Shown: positions 49,681 through 61,771 of the stretch, piece by piece
How positions within the stretch are numbered: the first letter of the stretch is position 1
How the letters are laid out: every line of letters starts with the position of its first letter
Assembly (NCBI GenBank): GCA_963971225.1
Contig: OZ020267.1
Span: 150,253,927 to 150,317,926 of the forward strand
Length of the DNA: 64,000 bases
Direction of reading: 5' to 3'
Origin: Melieria omissa
Lineage: Eukaryota > Arthropoda > Insecta > Diptera > Ulidiidae
Program-made: the position numbers and the translations under genes
The notes under the pieces: model-generated
The model's input: the letters and a program-made list of their open reading frames with translations, nothing else
Told to the model about the DNA's origin: nothing
Databases searched by the model: none

Positions 49681-50119
49681 AAGTTATATTGTATTGCAAT
49701 AGTTACATTCCAATTATTTTCTTAAAAAACTTATAATAGTTGAGTATCTGACCATAAGTGTTATGAAGTCCAGACCCAGCTAGAGAAGCGTTCGGTTGAT
49801 AAGAAATATTCCTTTGTTAAAAAAAATCTCCATGTTTTTAAAATGTTAATCTTATGTTATGTGCAATGCATACAAATTTTTATTTCTGTAAAATTATGTG
49901 CGCGCTATAAATTATTTGGTGTGCACTGCATTATCTGAAGCTGCATAATTCAGCTCAATAAATGGCTGCACTAACTGCGCGACGCCGCTACACAATGTCT
50001 GCTGTAAATTAGTGAATTTTCGCACTCTCTCTTCTATCTCTTTCACTCTTTATGTGTGTCTGTCTCTACATAAATTACATTAAATTGCATACTAACTCAT
50101 TTTCCATTTTCTTGTGCAG
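49681..50119. other. intron sequence upstream of the first visible Ig exon
   Basis: A pyrimidine-rich stretch (TCTCTCTTCTATCTCTTTC, about 50026-50045) and TTTTCTTGTGCAG at 50107-50119 provide the acceptor for the exon at 50120. The preceding exon is not visible nearby. Confidence 0.7.
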
Positions 50120-53100
50120 CTTCCGTTTTGGGTAATCACCACGACACGTTGACGCTCAGCCCCGCCGATCGTACGGTGGTGCGCTACACCAACGAGACGC
50201 TGCTGCTGCAGTGCCGCAGCGCCACATCGGAAGCGCAACTCTACTGGAAGTCACCGAAGGGCGAAATCATTAAGGAGCACAAAGGGCGAATACACATCGA
50301 ACAGAGTGCGCCAGGTTAGTGTGAAGGCACAATGAATGAATGGACAAAAGTGCCAAGATGGGGAAAGTTAAGACAGAAGCACAGAAGTGGTGTTGTGAAA
50401 GGGGGTGTAGAAAGGAAGGGGTGGGTGGGAAGGGGTGGGGAAGGTAGTGGAGGGGAGTGTTGCGGCTTGAGTGGGCGTTTAATTGTGCATTTAATGGCAT
50501 TGTTAACACAAATCATTGTTCGTTTACTTGCACGCATACAACAACAACAACTACAACCACACACACATTCACACACAATGCATTTAGATCAATTGAAGCT
50601 GGTTTTTATGCACATTTCGCTTGCGGACAAAGGCAACTGGACCTGCGGCGAACTGGAGGGCAGCAAGTCAACCAAATCCTTCGATCTGATTGTCTACCGT
50701 AAGTGCTAGAAAATTGAAAGAAATTTGTAAAAAAAAAAATACTAGCGGAAGTGCACCACTAATGCGAGCATTGTTTTTGCGCTGCAGAGAAAATCACCTT
50801 CACCGAGAATGCAACCATACTAACGGTGAAGGAGGGCAACGATGCCACCATACTGTGCGAAGTGAAGGGCGAGCCGCAACCGAATGTCACCTGGCACTTC
50901 AACGGACAACCCATCACCATTGACGGTGAGTCAGTTTAATTAGAGATCGGCTGTTGCCTTGCATTCCCACACACACACACACACACATTTACTCAGTCAT
51001 ATACACATATGTAGGTTTTTGGTCCTGTACTACAGGTGATTGTATTTGTATTTGTTTTTTGCAGCCAACTCGTCCAAGTTTCAAATACTGGCCGACGGAT
51101 TGCTCATCAACAAGGTAACGCAGAACGACACCGGCGAGTACACGTGCCGCGCCTATCAAGTGAACACCATCGCGTCCGACATGAAGGAGCGCACCGTTTT
51201 GATGAAAATCGAACGTGAGTGGGATTTCGACTTCGCATTTGGCTTTTTCATTTTTACTGCTTTTTTGAGTTTCGTTCGTCCTTTTTCGCATTGGAGTTTT
51301 GTTTTTTTATGTGCTACAAAAACAAACAGCAATACGAACAACAACAATACCTGCATTGGCGAATTGTTTGCTATTTTTGTGGGACTTTTTGTTGTTGTTG
51401 TTGTTGGGTTTAGTATTCCAGGCAAATAGGCAGCAACTGTACTTTTTAAATTGCATTTTTTGTGGCGCCACTTGAGCGTCGTCTGTTGTCTTTGTGCGGT
51501 GCGTTTGTACGTATGTACATATGTATTAGGGATTGCAATCCCGGACCAGTTTTACAATCCCGGGATTTTCGAGACTGAAAATCACAATCCCGGGATTCCG
51601 GAATTTTTTTCGGGATTCAATATAGTACTTTAAGGAACTAGTTCAGACATTTTTTTAATCAAGAAATGATGAGTTAAACTTGCATGTTTTTAGAAAATTC
51701 TAGTTGTTTACTATTTTGAATGGATTCATTTTTTGGGAGCGTAAGTTTGTTTGCACTTCTGATTTTGGTTACTGGAAAATTTAAACTGGAAAAATACCAA
51801 CACAGAGCTAGTTTGTACAAATTTGTAAAAAGTAGTTATACGCAAACAGAGATATTGCTGCATTAACACTTATGCAAACGTCACAGACAATGAGCAATTT
51901 ATTTTGTGTGTTAAATAAGAAGGGTTGCATTTTTCGAAATCAACGTGACAAAAGCAAAAATTAATCTTTTCTTTTTGTTTCGATCCCGGGATCGGATTTT
52001 GTCAATCCCGGGACTTTTCGGGACTGAAATTGTCCGGGATCCCGGGATTTCGGGATTCACGATCCCGGGATTGCAATCCCTACTATGTACATATGTATGT
52101 CCTTCTGTCTATTTCTGCGTCTGTGTGCTGCTTGGCCATTCATTTCAGTTAGGCAGAGTGAAGAAAACATTCGGAAATTCCCACGCCGTCTGCAATTTAT
52201 GTGAGATTTGAAATGATGGAATTCGCCGTTGATGGCCTTTTGTGTGCACAATGGACGCTAAAAATCAACGCCCCGTCAACATTGGTTTCATAGCAATTTT
52301 TTAGTACCTTTGCATGCGTTCTTGTTGGCGTTGAGTTGGCTTTAATCGCTTTGCTCTGATGCGGTTTTAATGTTTCAACTCGAATGTGCTTTCAAGTGGC
52401 TCAACGTTGACCCCACGTTGCCTGTCAGTCAGGTTTATGGCGCAAAATTGAAAATGTGCTTGGATTTCTGATTTCGGAAATATTCATTCGCCGTCCCCAA
52501 TTGCAAATCAATTTGGAATTCACAAACGAAATGTATATAAAACATGCGAACGTAAATGCTGCTTGAGTTGAATTTAAATGAGAAAATGCGTCTAATAAAA
52601 TTATTTGCCAACTGGGAATAAATTGTAAAGTGCATAATCGTTGAAAATTCACATGTTGCCGAGAGCACTTTTCAATTAAAATTCAAGCCAAGTGTTTGCA
52701 CACAGAGAGAGATTGTTGTTGTATTAAAATACCAAATATTTATTGATTTATTTTTAGTTATCTTATTCAATGCTTGGAGTCATTATTTGCCTAGAAACTT
52801 GAACACACAACATCCTCTCAAACGACTTTGTTTTGTCGTTGTGGCTTATTGAAGCGAAGCAGCTGTCAGAAAGTCCTTGGGATATTTTCCGTTTTGTGGC
52901 ACTTTGCTGCTGCTGCTGTTTCTTGCTGGCTTATTCCAATCACGCTGGCCAGATATGCACACTTGAAGCGAGAAAACTTTGGCCAACGCTGCTGTGCCTG
53001 CGGCTCCTTTGCGCCTTGTTTAAATATAAATTAAATGATAATCCTTTCCGCCTATGGACGCCTATGGTTATGGGTAGTTGGCTGTTTAATGTTCAATATT

Positions 53101-54225
53101 GTTGTTGTTATTGTTATTGTTGTTCAAGTTTTGCTTTTTGCATTTTGCGCAACTTTCGAGCTTTGCCAAAACCAATAAATTGCTTCCGCACTGCCGGCTG
53201 CTCTCGGCTCCTTGGCGCCGTGTGCAAAATTGTGTTGCCATCGAAATTGAGTTTAATTACGACAGAAGGCGCCCGCAGGCAGCGGAAATTCTCGAACTTT
53301 GCCATTTTCCATTTCACACCCAAATGATTTTGCGCACGTTTGCCTCGCTCGTCGCTCGTCGCTTATGCGTTGCTCCTAACTGTTTGTCTATCTGTCTGTC
53401 TGTTTGTCTATCTTGCAGATAAGCCCTTCTGGACGCACAAGCAGCACCTGTCGCTGCAGTACGCCTACCCGAACGGCAGCGTGGCAATCACGTGCGAAGC
53501 CATTGCCGAGCCGCCCGCCGCCTTCACCTGGCACCACGGCAAGCTGCGCCTGCAGAACAGCACCAACTACGAAATCACCGCCGCGGACAGCTACTCGTCG
53601 ACGCTGACTGCTCGCGTGCACGACGACAACGTGTTCGGCACGTACAGGTGTCGCGCACAAAATCATCTCGGCGCCATCGAGCGCACCACCGTCCTCGAGA
53701 AGGGCGTCAAGCCGCCGCCGCCCGCCGTGCTGCAGCTGCGCGGCTTCAACTCGAACACATTCGACGTGGACGTCGGCTCGGTGCGCACCAGCAACCTGCA
53801 CACACCGATGGAGGTGAACGGCTTCCGCATCGAGTACATGACCGAGTACGAGTTCAAATCGGATGCGGGCAAGTGGACGAACGCTCGACGCAAGGACTTT
53901 GGTTTCGGCGACGGTGAGTGCATTCGCGCCGAATTGAGTGGCAACGTTCTGCTTGACTGGCGCCTTTTGTTGTTGTTTTTTTTTCGCAGGTGCAACGCTT
54001 CTCATCGGCAACCTGGAGGCCAACACCACATACTACATGCGTGCCGCCTGCCGCAATCTGGCCGGCCTCAGCGACTGGACCAAGGTGGAGAAATTCCGCA
54101 CTCTGTCCAACGAGCCGCCATCGGCCAGCGGCCGCCTGCCGCTGCTCAACGTGGCCCAGTTGCTGTGCGTTGCGCTCGTGGCGGCGCTGCTGTCCGGTTT
54201 AACGAAATTAGGCGGACCGGCGTAA
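50120..54225 (+). CDS. fipi: NCAM-like Ig/FN3 cell-surface protein, 3' six exons (fipi orthologue likely)
   Basis: Six exons join into one reading frame: 50120-50314, 50588-50698, 50788-50925, 51065-51214, 53419-53913, 53990-54225 (TAA). Every intron is GT-AG and phase 1, as is usual for immunoglobulin-superfamily genes. The visible product is 440 residues plus a missing start. Ig1 uses Cys31/Trp42/Cys84, Ig2 Cys125/Trp137/Cys175 and Ig3 Cys223/Trp235/Cys275. The J-strand motifs DKGNWTC, DTGEYTC and FGTYRC are clear. An FN3 domain follows at about 298-402, with the conserved stretch NGFRIEYMTE. The last 30 residues are a small hydrophobic tail (VAQLLCVALVAALLSGL) with almost nothing after it, suggesting a GPI-anchor signal or short membrane anchor. 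About nine N-glycosylation sequons are present. The layout of three Ig plus one FN3 matches Drosophila fipi, an NCAM-like protein affecting courtship-song timing. CG33543 is the main alternative name. The exon encoding the signal peptide must lie upstream; exon 1 begins with two bases of a split codon. Confidence 0.88.
51215..53418 (+). other. fourth visible intron of the Ig gene
   Basis: A 2.2-kb phase-1 intron, GTGAGT at 51215 to TCTTGCAG at 53411-53418. It carries the 556-bp hAT-like MITE in its first quarter. The remainder (52091-53410) has no recognised gene; frames there, such as 52833-53327, are not spliced to anything visible. Confidence 0.85.
51527..52082. mobile_element. hAT-like MITE in the fourth visible intron of the Ig gene
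   Basis: Perfect 16-bp inverted ends TAGGGATTGCAATCCC bound a 556-bp element. The flanks atatgtat (51519-51526) and ctatgtac (52083-52090) agree at six of eight positions and fit the hAT target pattern nTnnnnAn, although the site itself is a repetitive GTACATATGTA motif. The motif CCCGGGATT or a close variant is repeated at least six times within about 100 bp of the ends, which looks like an array of subterminal binding sites. No open frame of note. Confidence 0.82.
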
Positions 54226-55289
54226 AGCGGCAATCGGGCGTAAAGTGGGCTGGGCACACAGTGCGTGTGGAATTTGGCGCAAGCGGCAAACAATGACGAA
54301 CAAAGACGCTTTTGTATGGTTTTTTCGTTTTCGTTTTGTATTCAGGGTGACATTTCTAGCGTTCAAGTGCGCCACTGAAGTGGATATTTGCAGCAAATCA
54401 ACACTTCAGCGTTGGCGCATTGTGTGTGTAATTACGATAAAATTTAACTAAACTAACATATTCAATAATTTAGTTGGTCAGTTAAGCACTTTCAGGTTAA
54501 AAATTAACTTTACCTTAAATATTAATCGAACTAGTTGCAAGTTAGTATGTTTTATTGTAGTAAACTGAAGTCAGCAACAAACGAAAAATGTTTGCAGGCG
54601 AATATAGCAATTAAAGCAGTCAATGGTGCGTTTCAATATTGTGGAATTTAAGCAATTAGGAAACATAAAACAAACAGTTCATTTGACATCGAACAATTGC
54701 CATTATTACCCCATCCCAGAGATGCAACACAGATGCAGTCAGAGACGTCCACGAACTCATTCATGTGTTGGTCACTTGGTATAAAAATGTTTTCAGTTTA
54801 GTGAGCACTTCAGTAGACTTTGACACACTCACATGCAAATCAGTAAACGTGTCCGGAAAAGCCACGGCTGCACTTTTACTACTAGAAAGTAGCGAGGGCG
54901 CTTTACCTTGGCTTGCTCTGGCGTCCATTGGCCTTTAAAAAGCCAATCTTTGATTCATCACATTCACTCAGTTATAAAAGTTATTGCATATTTCTTGGCG
55001 CCAACACATGCTCACAGTTACTAAAAAATCACCTGTCAGGAGCCTCTTTTAAGTAAAAATACGCTTCACTTAGTTGCCTTCTGGAGAAGCACTTGCCACA
55101 CATACATATACACACATACTCGTACATAACTAACGGTTTCATTAACTAGACAACGTGACATTTGCAAGCGCTTCTGTAGTTGTAATTCATTATTAGTTTT
55201 TATGTTTGTATAGTTTATTAATTCTTCATTATTTGTAAGCTTTTGCTTATTCATTCTTTGCTGCATTGTATAGTTAAACATTTTTGAGA
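54226..55289. other. probable 3' UTR and downstream DNA of the Ig gene
   Basis: No long frame is present after the TAA at 54223-54225. Candidate poly-A signals of the AATAAA type are rare here; the nearest clear one lies in the AT-rich DNA at about 55334. The 3' end cannot be placed. Confidence 0.4.
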
Positions 55290-57060
55290 ATACTTTCTTG
55301 TGTCATATATAAAAATATACATACAATTTTATTAATAAATATATATTTTTACACATAACATACATGAAAACATGTTTTGTTTAATAAAAACTGAAAGGAC
55401 ATTCGCTTTACATCCCTGAAAATTAAGTGCTGACTATTATTTCTCATAAGATATGCTTCCAATTTTTCATTTAAGAACAAATTAATTACATTTAAAACAA
55501 AACTAACATTAACTAATTTATTTGATATTCAATTATTATAATTAAAAATAATTTCAAACTTTACAAGTAAATAAAACAATTATAGAATACAATTTTTAGT
55601 TAACTAAAATTAAGAAAAAATATTCATTTTATTTTATTATTTTTTTATGTAAAAATTTTATTCAAAATGTAATTAAATACAATATACAAAAATTTTATTT
55701 TATTTATTTTTTTTTTATTTTATTTTATTTTATTTTATTATAATTTTTTTATGAAAAACCAAAATTTATAAAAATAAAATAAAAAAAAAATTGTATTCAT
55801 TAAAACATTCAATAAAAAATTGATCAAATTAAAAGAATTAAAAATTAATTAAATAAATTATATTTAAACATTTTAGTTAAAAATTGAATTCGCTTTTTTT
55901 CAAGAAAAAGTTTAAATATTTATAATTAAAAAAATTAACATTAATGACTACAAAATTTTAATTACAAATTTCTTGAACTAATTAAATCAATATTTAACTT
56001 ATTAATTAATTTTAATCAAACCAAATAGTTAACTATCTAATTCAAAATCTCAGTTACTAAATTTGCTTATATTACTTAATAGATTCAAAATAGTTAATTG
56101 ACTAAAAATTAATGAACTAATTATTATAATTAAATACTAACTACGCCCAAAGTTAAATTTATTATTTCAATTTTCAATTTTTTAACACAAAATTGTTTAA
56201 TTTTTTTCGTAATTAAATAAACTTGAGAAAATGAATTATTAAAAATTGAATGAATTATAATTTAATTAATTATTTAAAGATATTATTTGCAGTTATATGT
56301 TTTCGTAATTCAATGAACTAAAGAAAATGAATAATTAAAAATTGAATAAATTAATATTTAATTAATTGTTTGAAATTATTATTTGCAGTTATATTTTTTT
56401 AGCAATTGAATGAACTAAAGAAAATGAATCATTACAAATTGAATAAATTAATATTTAATTAATTATTTAAAGGTATCATTTGCAGTTATATTTTTTTTAG
56501 CAATTGAATGAACGAAAAAAGATTAATGATTAAAAGTTGAATAAATTAATATTTAATTAATTGTTTGGAGTTCATCAGGTATTTGAACATTTATTAAATT
56601 TATCTGACAATTTTTTTAATAAATTATTGGTTAATCAAATTTTTTGTTTTAAATTAATTAATTAATTATTTAACTTTTAATTTAATTTAATTTTTAATTA
56701 ATTAATTTATTAATTAAAAATTTACAGTTTTTCTGAACAACGAAACAATAAAAATTATTTAAGTTTTCAACAATTCATTTCTAATTAATCATAATTTATA
56801 ATTAAAATATTGGTTTGTTAAATTAAAATATTTAATTTTTCAGCGCATAAGTTATTTTTTCAGTTAATTAATTAATTGAATAATTTTTTAATATAATTAA
56901 AAGTTATATAAATTTGTTCAGTGCAAAAAAATATATATATATATATCTTAACAAAAAATGCATCAATTTAAAATCAATAAATAAAAACTATCTAAAATTA
57001 AATTAAAAATTAAAATTAAAAAAAAAAACAAAACTAAATAAAAATTAAAACCCTTGCCTT
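55290..57060. other. AT-only desert downstream of the Ig gene
   Basis: About 1.8 kb of A/T-rich DNA. A unit of about 110 bp (TGAACTAAAGAAAATGAATN, ATTAAAAATTGAATAAATTA, ATTATTTGCAGTTATATTTT) is repeated about four times at 56210-56570. A short ATTTT run lies at 55715-55740. No gene is seen. Confidence 0.82.
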
Positions 57061-58365
57061 GATCCAAAAACTTGTTAAATTTGTTAAAATTTTTATATAA
57101 CCAGAGCATTGAATTCTTTCCATTAAATATTCGCCATAAAGCTGCAACTCATTGTAATCAACAGCCACCAAAAATATAGCGAAACGCTGATCCCACACAC
57201 TAAACCGCCAACGTTTGTGCTGCAACCGAAACTGTAACGTAGCCTAACCTAACTAAACCTAATGAATTGAGACCCAACAACAATTCTGCTCGAACGTATA
57301 TATATATGAATTCACAATTGATGTGATTAGCCAAATTTTACAATGTCCAAAATGGCCGAAATTTCAAAGCCCCCCAAAACTATATTATGCAGCCATAATA
57401 TTTACGAATAAATGAAATGTAACAGAAATTAAGTAATAAACTGCAACAACTTTTATAGTTATTTACTTGTAATACTTATACAATAATAATAGATATACAT
57501 GCATACATACACTCGCTACGCATAGCCATAAGTACACACATACATACATAGCTAACTACAGCTGTACTACACAACTAACACATAAATAAATACTTAGCTA
57601 CGCTACACTAATTGTTGTTGTTTGGTGCACAAGTGCGCCAGCACTTTCGCTCAGTGGCGGCACCGACACACGGCACACATCTAACTATGAGTATGTGTGC
57701 ATATGTTTTGCTGTACTGTGCCAATGTGCCACACACACACACACACATACATACATACAAAGCGTGCGGCGGCATTTTATGGGCTTTGTGCTAATGTCGC
57801 CGACATTTGTAAAACGCATAACTAATGAAACGGCGGCAACAGCACAGTCGGCTGAAAATAAATTACCTACCCATTATTTGTATAAATGTACAATGGCGGC
57901 TTGTTTCATTTCTAAAATAATTCATACAATTAGGCGAGCAGACGTGAATAAGTTAACCTGCCTGTGTGTGTGTGTGTAACTTTGCATAAAAAATGCACGA
58001 GTGGGTGAAATTTATTTCGTTGTAGTTGTGATTGTTGTTATTGTTAGTCTGGTTTGTGTACAAAACCAAAATGAATGCGCAGTAAATTAAAAAGACATTA
58101 AGCGTATTTGGTCAAATCAGGCCGCATTAAATGCATTCATTGATGGCATTGTTGTTGCAACTGCAAAAACAAAATGTCAATAAGCAGCGCACTGAAAAAT
58201 ATATAAAAAATTGTATGCCATAAATTTCGCAACAACTGCGGTCGACCGAACAGCGCGCAGTCAGTCGCCTCACCTCGTGCGCCGCGCCACATAAACGACG
58301 CGTAAAATTGGCAAACGGCAGTCGCACAAAATATTATATTATACCCTACGGCGCAGTGTCCGGGC
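57061..58365. other. non-coding, microsatellite-rich
   Basis: Contains ATACATACATAC runs (57498-57550), CA runs (57733-57747), GT runs (57964-57978) and TTGTTGTT tracts. No gene seen before the candidate exon at 58366. Confidence 0.5.
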
Positions 58366-58423
58366 ATGTGGACTATGGACACAGCCAAAGAGTTGTGTGG
58401 AGTTTTCATGGAAAATAAAAAAG
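58366..58423 (+). CDS. candidate first coding exon, unknown gene
   Basis: An ATG at 58366 opens a short frame reading MWTMDTAKELCGVFMENKK and runs to a strong splice donor, AAG|GTAAGT, at 58423/58424, leaving a phase-1 end. Upstream is the least AT-rich DNA of the neighbourhood, with TATA-like AT runs near 58200-58226 and a TCAGT initiator-like motif near 58259. The next exon would lie beyond the window or was not recognised. I do not recognise the peptide. It may equally be chance, since short ATG-to-donor frames occur at random. Confidence 0.22.
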
Positions 58424-59099
58424 GTAAGTTTTCGCAATCACATTGATTGAGTGAATCGAGTTGGTTCTACTTATATGTTTGTCTGACGTCTGTTTGACCC
58501 ACTGGTGGATGTGCTAACTGTGAAGGTAGCAGAGATGTTGGCATGAAATTTACATGAATTATGTTGTGCGTACAATCAAGAAAGATGGTGAGAATTTGAG
58601 CTTCAAATTTTTAACCTATTCACAACCCAATGGATGATTTGGTTTGAGCCATATATCACATATATTGAGAACCACTGCTTGACATAAAACTGCCTTCTGA
58701 AAAAGTGATATAGGCAACACTGTAAGACCTTCAAACTCTGTTACCTTTATACACGTACACGAGTATAAAATAAGTTAGTGAATTATATGGTCAACTGAAC
58801 TTCTTTGTAATCAACGGAAGCGACTTTAGTGCTTACAGCTTATTTTGAGAAACATTTTTAAACCGAAAAATTTTCCATCTCTCATGCTGCGTGCACTTCG
58901 CAATGGTTGGTGGCAGTGACGCACACCGGATTTCATTTTTAACCCTTTCTACCCCGAATCTTTCAATGTGTTTCGATATTACTTTTTGGTATTTAAATCA
59001 TGAAAGAAGAAAAGAAGAAGAAGTGTGCACACGACATTTGAAGTCGCTACGCCTCTTTGACAGAGTTCTAGAGCTAGTTTAGTTTTGAAGAATTTTAGC

Positions 59100-61145
59100 T
59101 TAACCCTCTAACGAGTAAGACCGTCTCAAGACGGCCTTCGATTTCTGGCCCCCAGGGTCAAATCCGAATTTTTGTTTTCTTCAAAATAGCAAAAGTTCTC
59201 TTGAGACTAGTTTTCTCGACATTTTGATAAACAAAAGAAAACACTCCGATCACGCGTTTGAGTGCAATTATCAGGGTAGTCTGAGAAACTAACCAACAAG
59301 CCTCAAAAATTATTGCGCAACAATTTTCTTTCTCAAGTGTCAAAATAATATATTTGGAAACAAGTGATCGAATCCATAATTTTATGGTAAGTAGCAAGAA
59401 TATTATATTTTAAATATATTATATACTTGAAGTAGAAACACAATTGATGTGTGCATTGGAAACAACAAATTGAAGACCGTCTCTAGACGGTCTTGCCGGT
59501 TTGGGCGTAAAAAAATGTTTCACTGTTATTTTCATCTTTTGTTGTTTCCATTACATCGTTTTGACTATTATTCTATAATTTTCGCCCTTTTATGTAATTT
59601 TTGTGTATTAGATGAATCGTTCTAAGTTTACTTATAAAAAAATTCAATATGAATAAATTGACTGATGATGAATTGCTCGAGTTCTTCGATTCGGTAGAAA
59701 GTGATGATGACATTTATAGTAGTGATGACAGTCTTGCTGACCCGGACTATGTTGTCGCCAACATCGATCCTGATAGCCCGGCCGACCTATAAGAGAATGA
59801 TGAATAGGCAATTAAGGCATGTATCCAGAAAATGAATGGGGCTGAGACCACAGATGCATTTGTGCAGGCTATGAATTTGTCATTGAATATCAGTGACATC
59901 GAGCAGCCAGCAGCTTCTTCAAGATTTGTTCACGATATTACGGCGGTCGAAACAGGTGAGGTACAAAAACCATCCACATCAACTGCGACCATAAAAAATG
60001 CACGCTTCAAACCACCCAAAAGAGTCCGATCTCCGTTGCCAACAGTTAAAGCCACTGGACCATTAGGTCAATCTACTGATGGTGGCTTTAGTGGAGAAGG
60101 TATACTCATAAATTAATATAAATCACTTTATAAACATTCCTTGTGGTTATTTTATATTCACAGCTCTGAATATCGAAGCTCAGCAATATCGAAGGACTCG
60201 AAGGAGCTATCTAAATTGATCTGCCGTAAACGCGGCATGCGTTTACATGTAAACGAGGTAGCTTTTCGTGGCGATTCATCACTTCCATTGACTGTGAAAG
60301 AGCTCCAAACACCAATGGAATTCTTCAATTACTTTTTTACCGACAAAATTATTGAATTGATTACTGAAGAGACGAACCGATGTGCTTTGGACGAAAATAT
60401 AAACTCCACATTCACAGTAAATGGCGCTGAAAATGAATCGCAGCGAAAGATGAAAGGTGAACCGGGCTTTGATCCATTGTTTCGCATCCGTACACTGGCT
60501 AAAGAACTCAACGACCGATTCGATTCAATACCAAAAACGGCTAGACTCTGTGTCGATGAACAGATGTGCAGCACAAAGACGAAACGCCATCTTCGCCAAT
60601 ATATGCCAAATAAGCCGCATAAGTGGGGTATCAAATTGTTTGTTATTTGCGATTCAAACGGTTTTGCCTACCGTTTTGAAATATATAATGATGCCGGCGA
60701 TAATGTTATTTTGCCTGACACACCGAACCTTGGAGCAACATCAAATGTAGTCATTGAAGTTAGAAAAGGCAAAAAGAAGTGCAAGCATTGTAAAAAGTCG
60801 GATACTCAAGCGGTTTGTTCTAAATGTGATCTTCATTTATGTGGCACAGTTGATAGAAATTGTTTCTGGGACTACCACCATAGAAAATAATATGATTCAT
60901 ACCCTTTTCCTTCCTTTTTCTTAATAAAACTTGTTTGGTAGAAAAATATATACCTGTATTATTTTTTACGTTTAAACTGATAAGACCGTCTTGAGACGGT
61001 CTTAAATATTTCTCACCTGGCGGTCGTTGCAGAGAAAATTTTGAATTAAAAACTTGAACTTAAGGCCCTTTTGGGCATATTTACTTGGAAAAAAAATATC
61101 AGCTTGCTCCGACTATTTTTACGATTTTGCCCGTTAGAGGGTTAA
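59100..61145 (+). mobile_element. piggyBac-like element, family D, internally deleted
   Basis: TTAA target duplications flank inverted ends CCCTCTAACGAGTAAGACC and CCCTCTAACGGGCAAAATC. Three copies of a palindrome built on AGACCGTCT/AGACGGTCT lie at about 59117-59136, 59473-59494 and 60981-61004. The element is 2046 bp and carries a broken transposase gene. It sits in the TTAA of a family F MITE, so it is younger than that MITE. Confidence 0.92.
59649..60890 (+). pseudogene. piggyBac transposase relic with catalytic-core deletion
   Basis: The frame starts at 59649 with an acidic N-terminus (MNKLTDDELLEFFDSVE) typical of piggyBac transposases. Stops occur near 59790-59805, and the frame reopens at 59832-60116. 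After a frame change, 60141-60890 contains VKELQTPMEFFNYFFTDKII and the first catalytic aspartate block LCVDEQMCSTKTKRHLRQYM, then KWGIKLFVICDSNGFAYRFE. After YNDAGDNVILPDTPNLGATS the sequence jumps directly to a cysteine-rich C-terminal domain with CKHC, CSKC, LHLC and NCFWDYH. The second and third catalytic aspartates and the insertion domain are therefore missing. A 65-bp intron-like GT..AG interval at 60116 does not restore the phase. Confidence 0.88.
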
Positions 61146-61336
61146 AACGTGTTAAATAATTTTTATATAAATATTTTTTAACTTCAGAAAAATTATGTAA
61201 TATTTATGGAAAAATACAAAATTATCACTTTTAGATTTGATTCAACCATTATTAAAGAAACAGGGCTTTGATCAAACGCGCCCAATTTGTAGACTTCATT
61301 TAGAACACAAACTTTCCCTGATATCTTTGCAAATTA

Positions 61337-61771
61337 CACTGCACAACAAAATCAATTTTTTGTTTTTAAATAATAAGACAACGGAGTGTGGTAGAAGGAG
61401 CCCAAAAAAATATACGTGTATTGGCGTTTTAAAAGTTCACGTGAATTTTTTTTAGGGGGGTCAAAGTTTTCCCCTTTTTGCACATTCTTATGGTGAATCG
61501 GCATACGAAAACAATGTAACCTCACATTTTAGATATATATTATGGTCAGCAATTTGATGTAAAATACTACGAAGAACATTTTTGTGAAGCATTTTACCCC
61601 TGTAGCTCCTATTTGTATGGGTCAATTTGACCCTTTTTTTCTAACATGCCAATAATGTCCTGTAAAACAGGGCTTCTTAAGGACAAAATGTACCACGAAA
61701 ATATTTGCCATGAAGTTCTACTATAGGACTCAAAAAACATCAAAGCTCAGAAATTAACTTGAACGCCAGAA
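61337..61771. other. unassigned DNA between TTAA elements
   Basis: It begins where the third family F copy stops. It contains a near-perfect palindrome GGGTCAATTTGACCC at 61619-61633, similar in style to those in the TTAA elements, but no bounding TTAA/CCCT pair was found. It may be a decayed further member. Confidence 0.35.

Larger units (their letters stand above)
58939..61336 (+). mobile_element. TTAA-flanked MITE (family F), copy 3, split by a nested piggyBac-like element
   Basis: The left part, 58939-59099, starts TTAACCCTTTCTACCCCGAA and matches family F up to TTTTAGC. It is interrupted at TTAA by the 59100-61145 element and resumes at 61142 with AACGTGTTAAATAA. It continues through CAAACGCGCCCAATTTGTAG to about 61336, where homology stops before the expected right end, so the copy is truncated. 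Confidence 0.8.

Noticed and set aside
53388..54029. 213-codon open frame on the minus strand opposite the Ig exons
   Set aside because: It is the antisense shadow of GC-rich, codon-biased exons 5 and 6, which form a coherent spliced frame on the plus strand.
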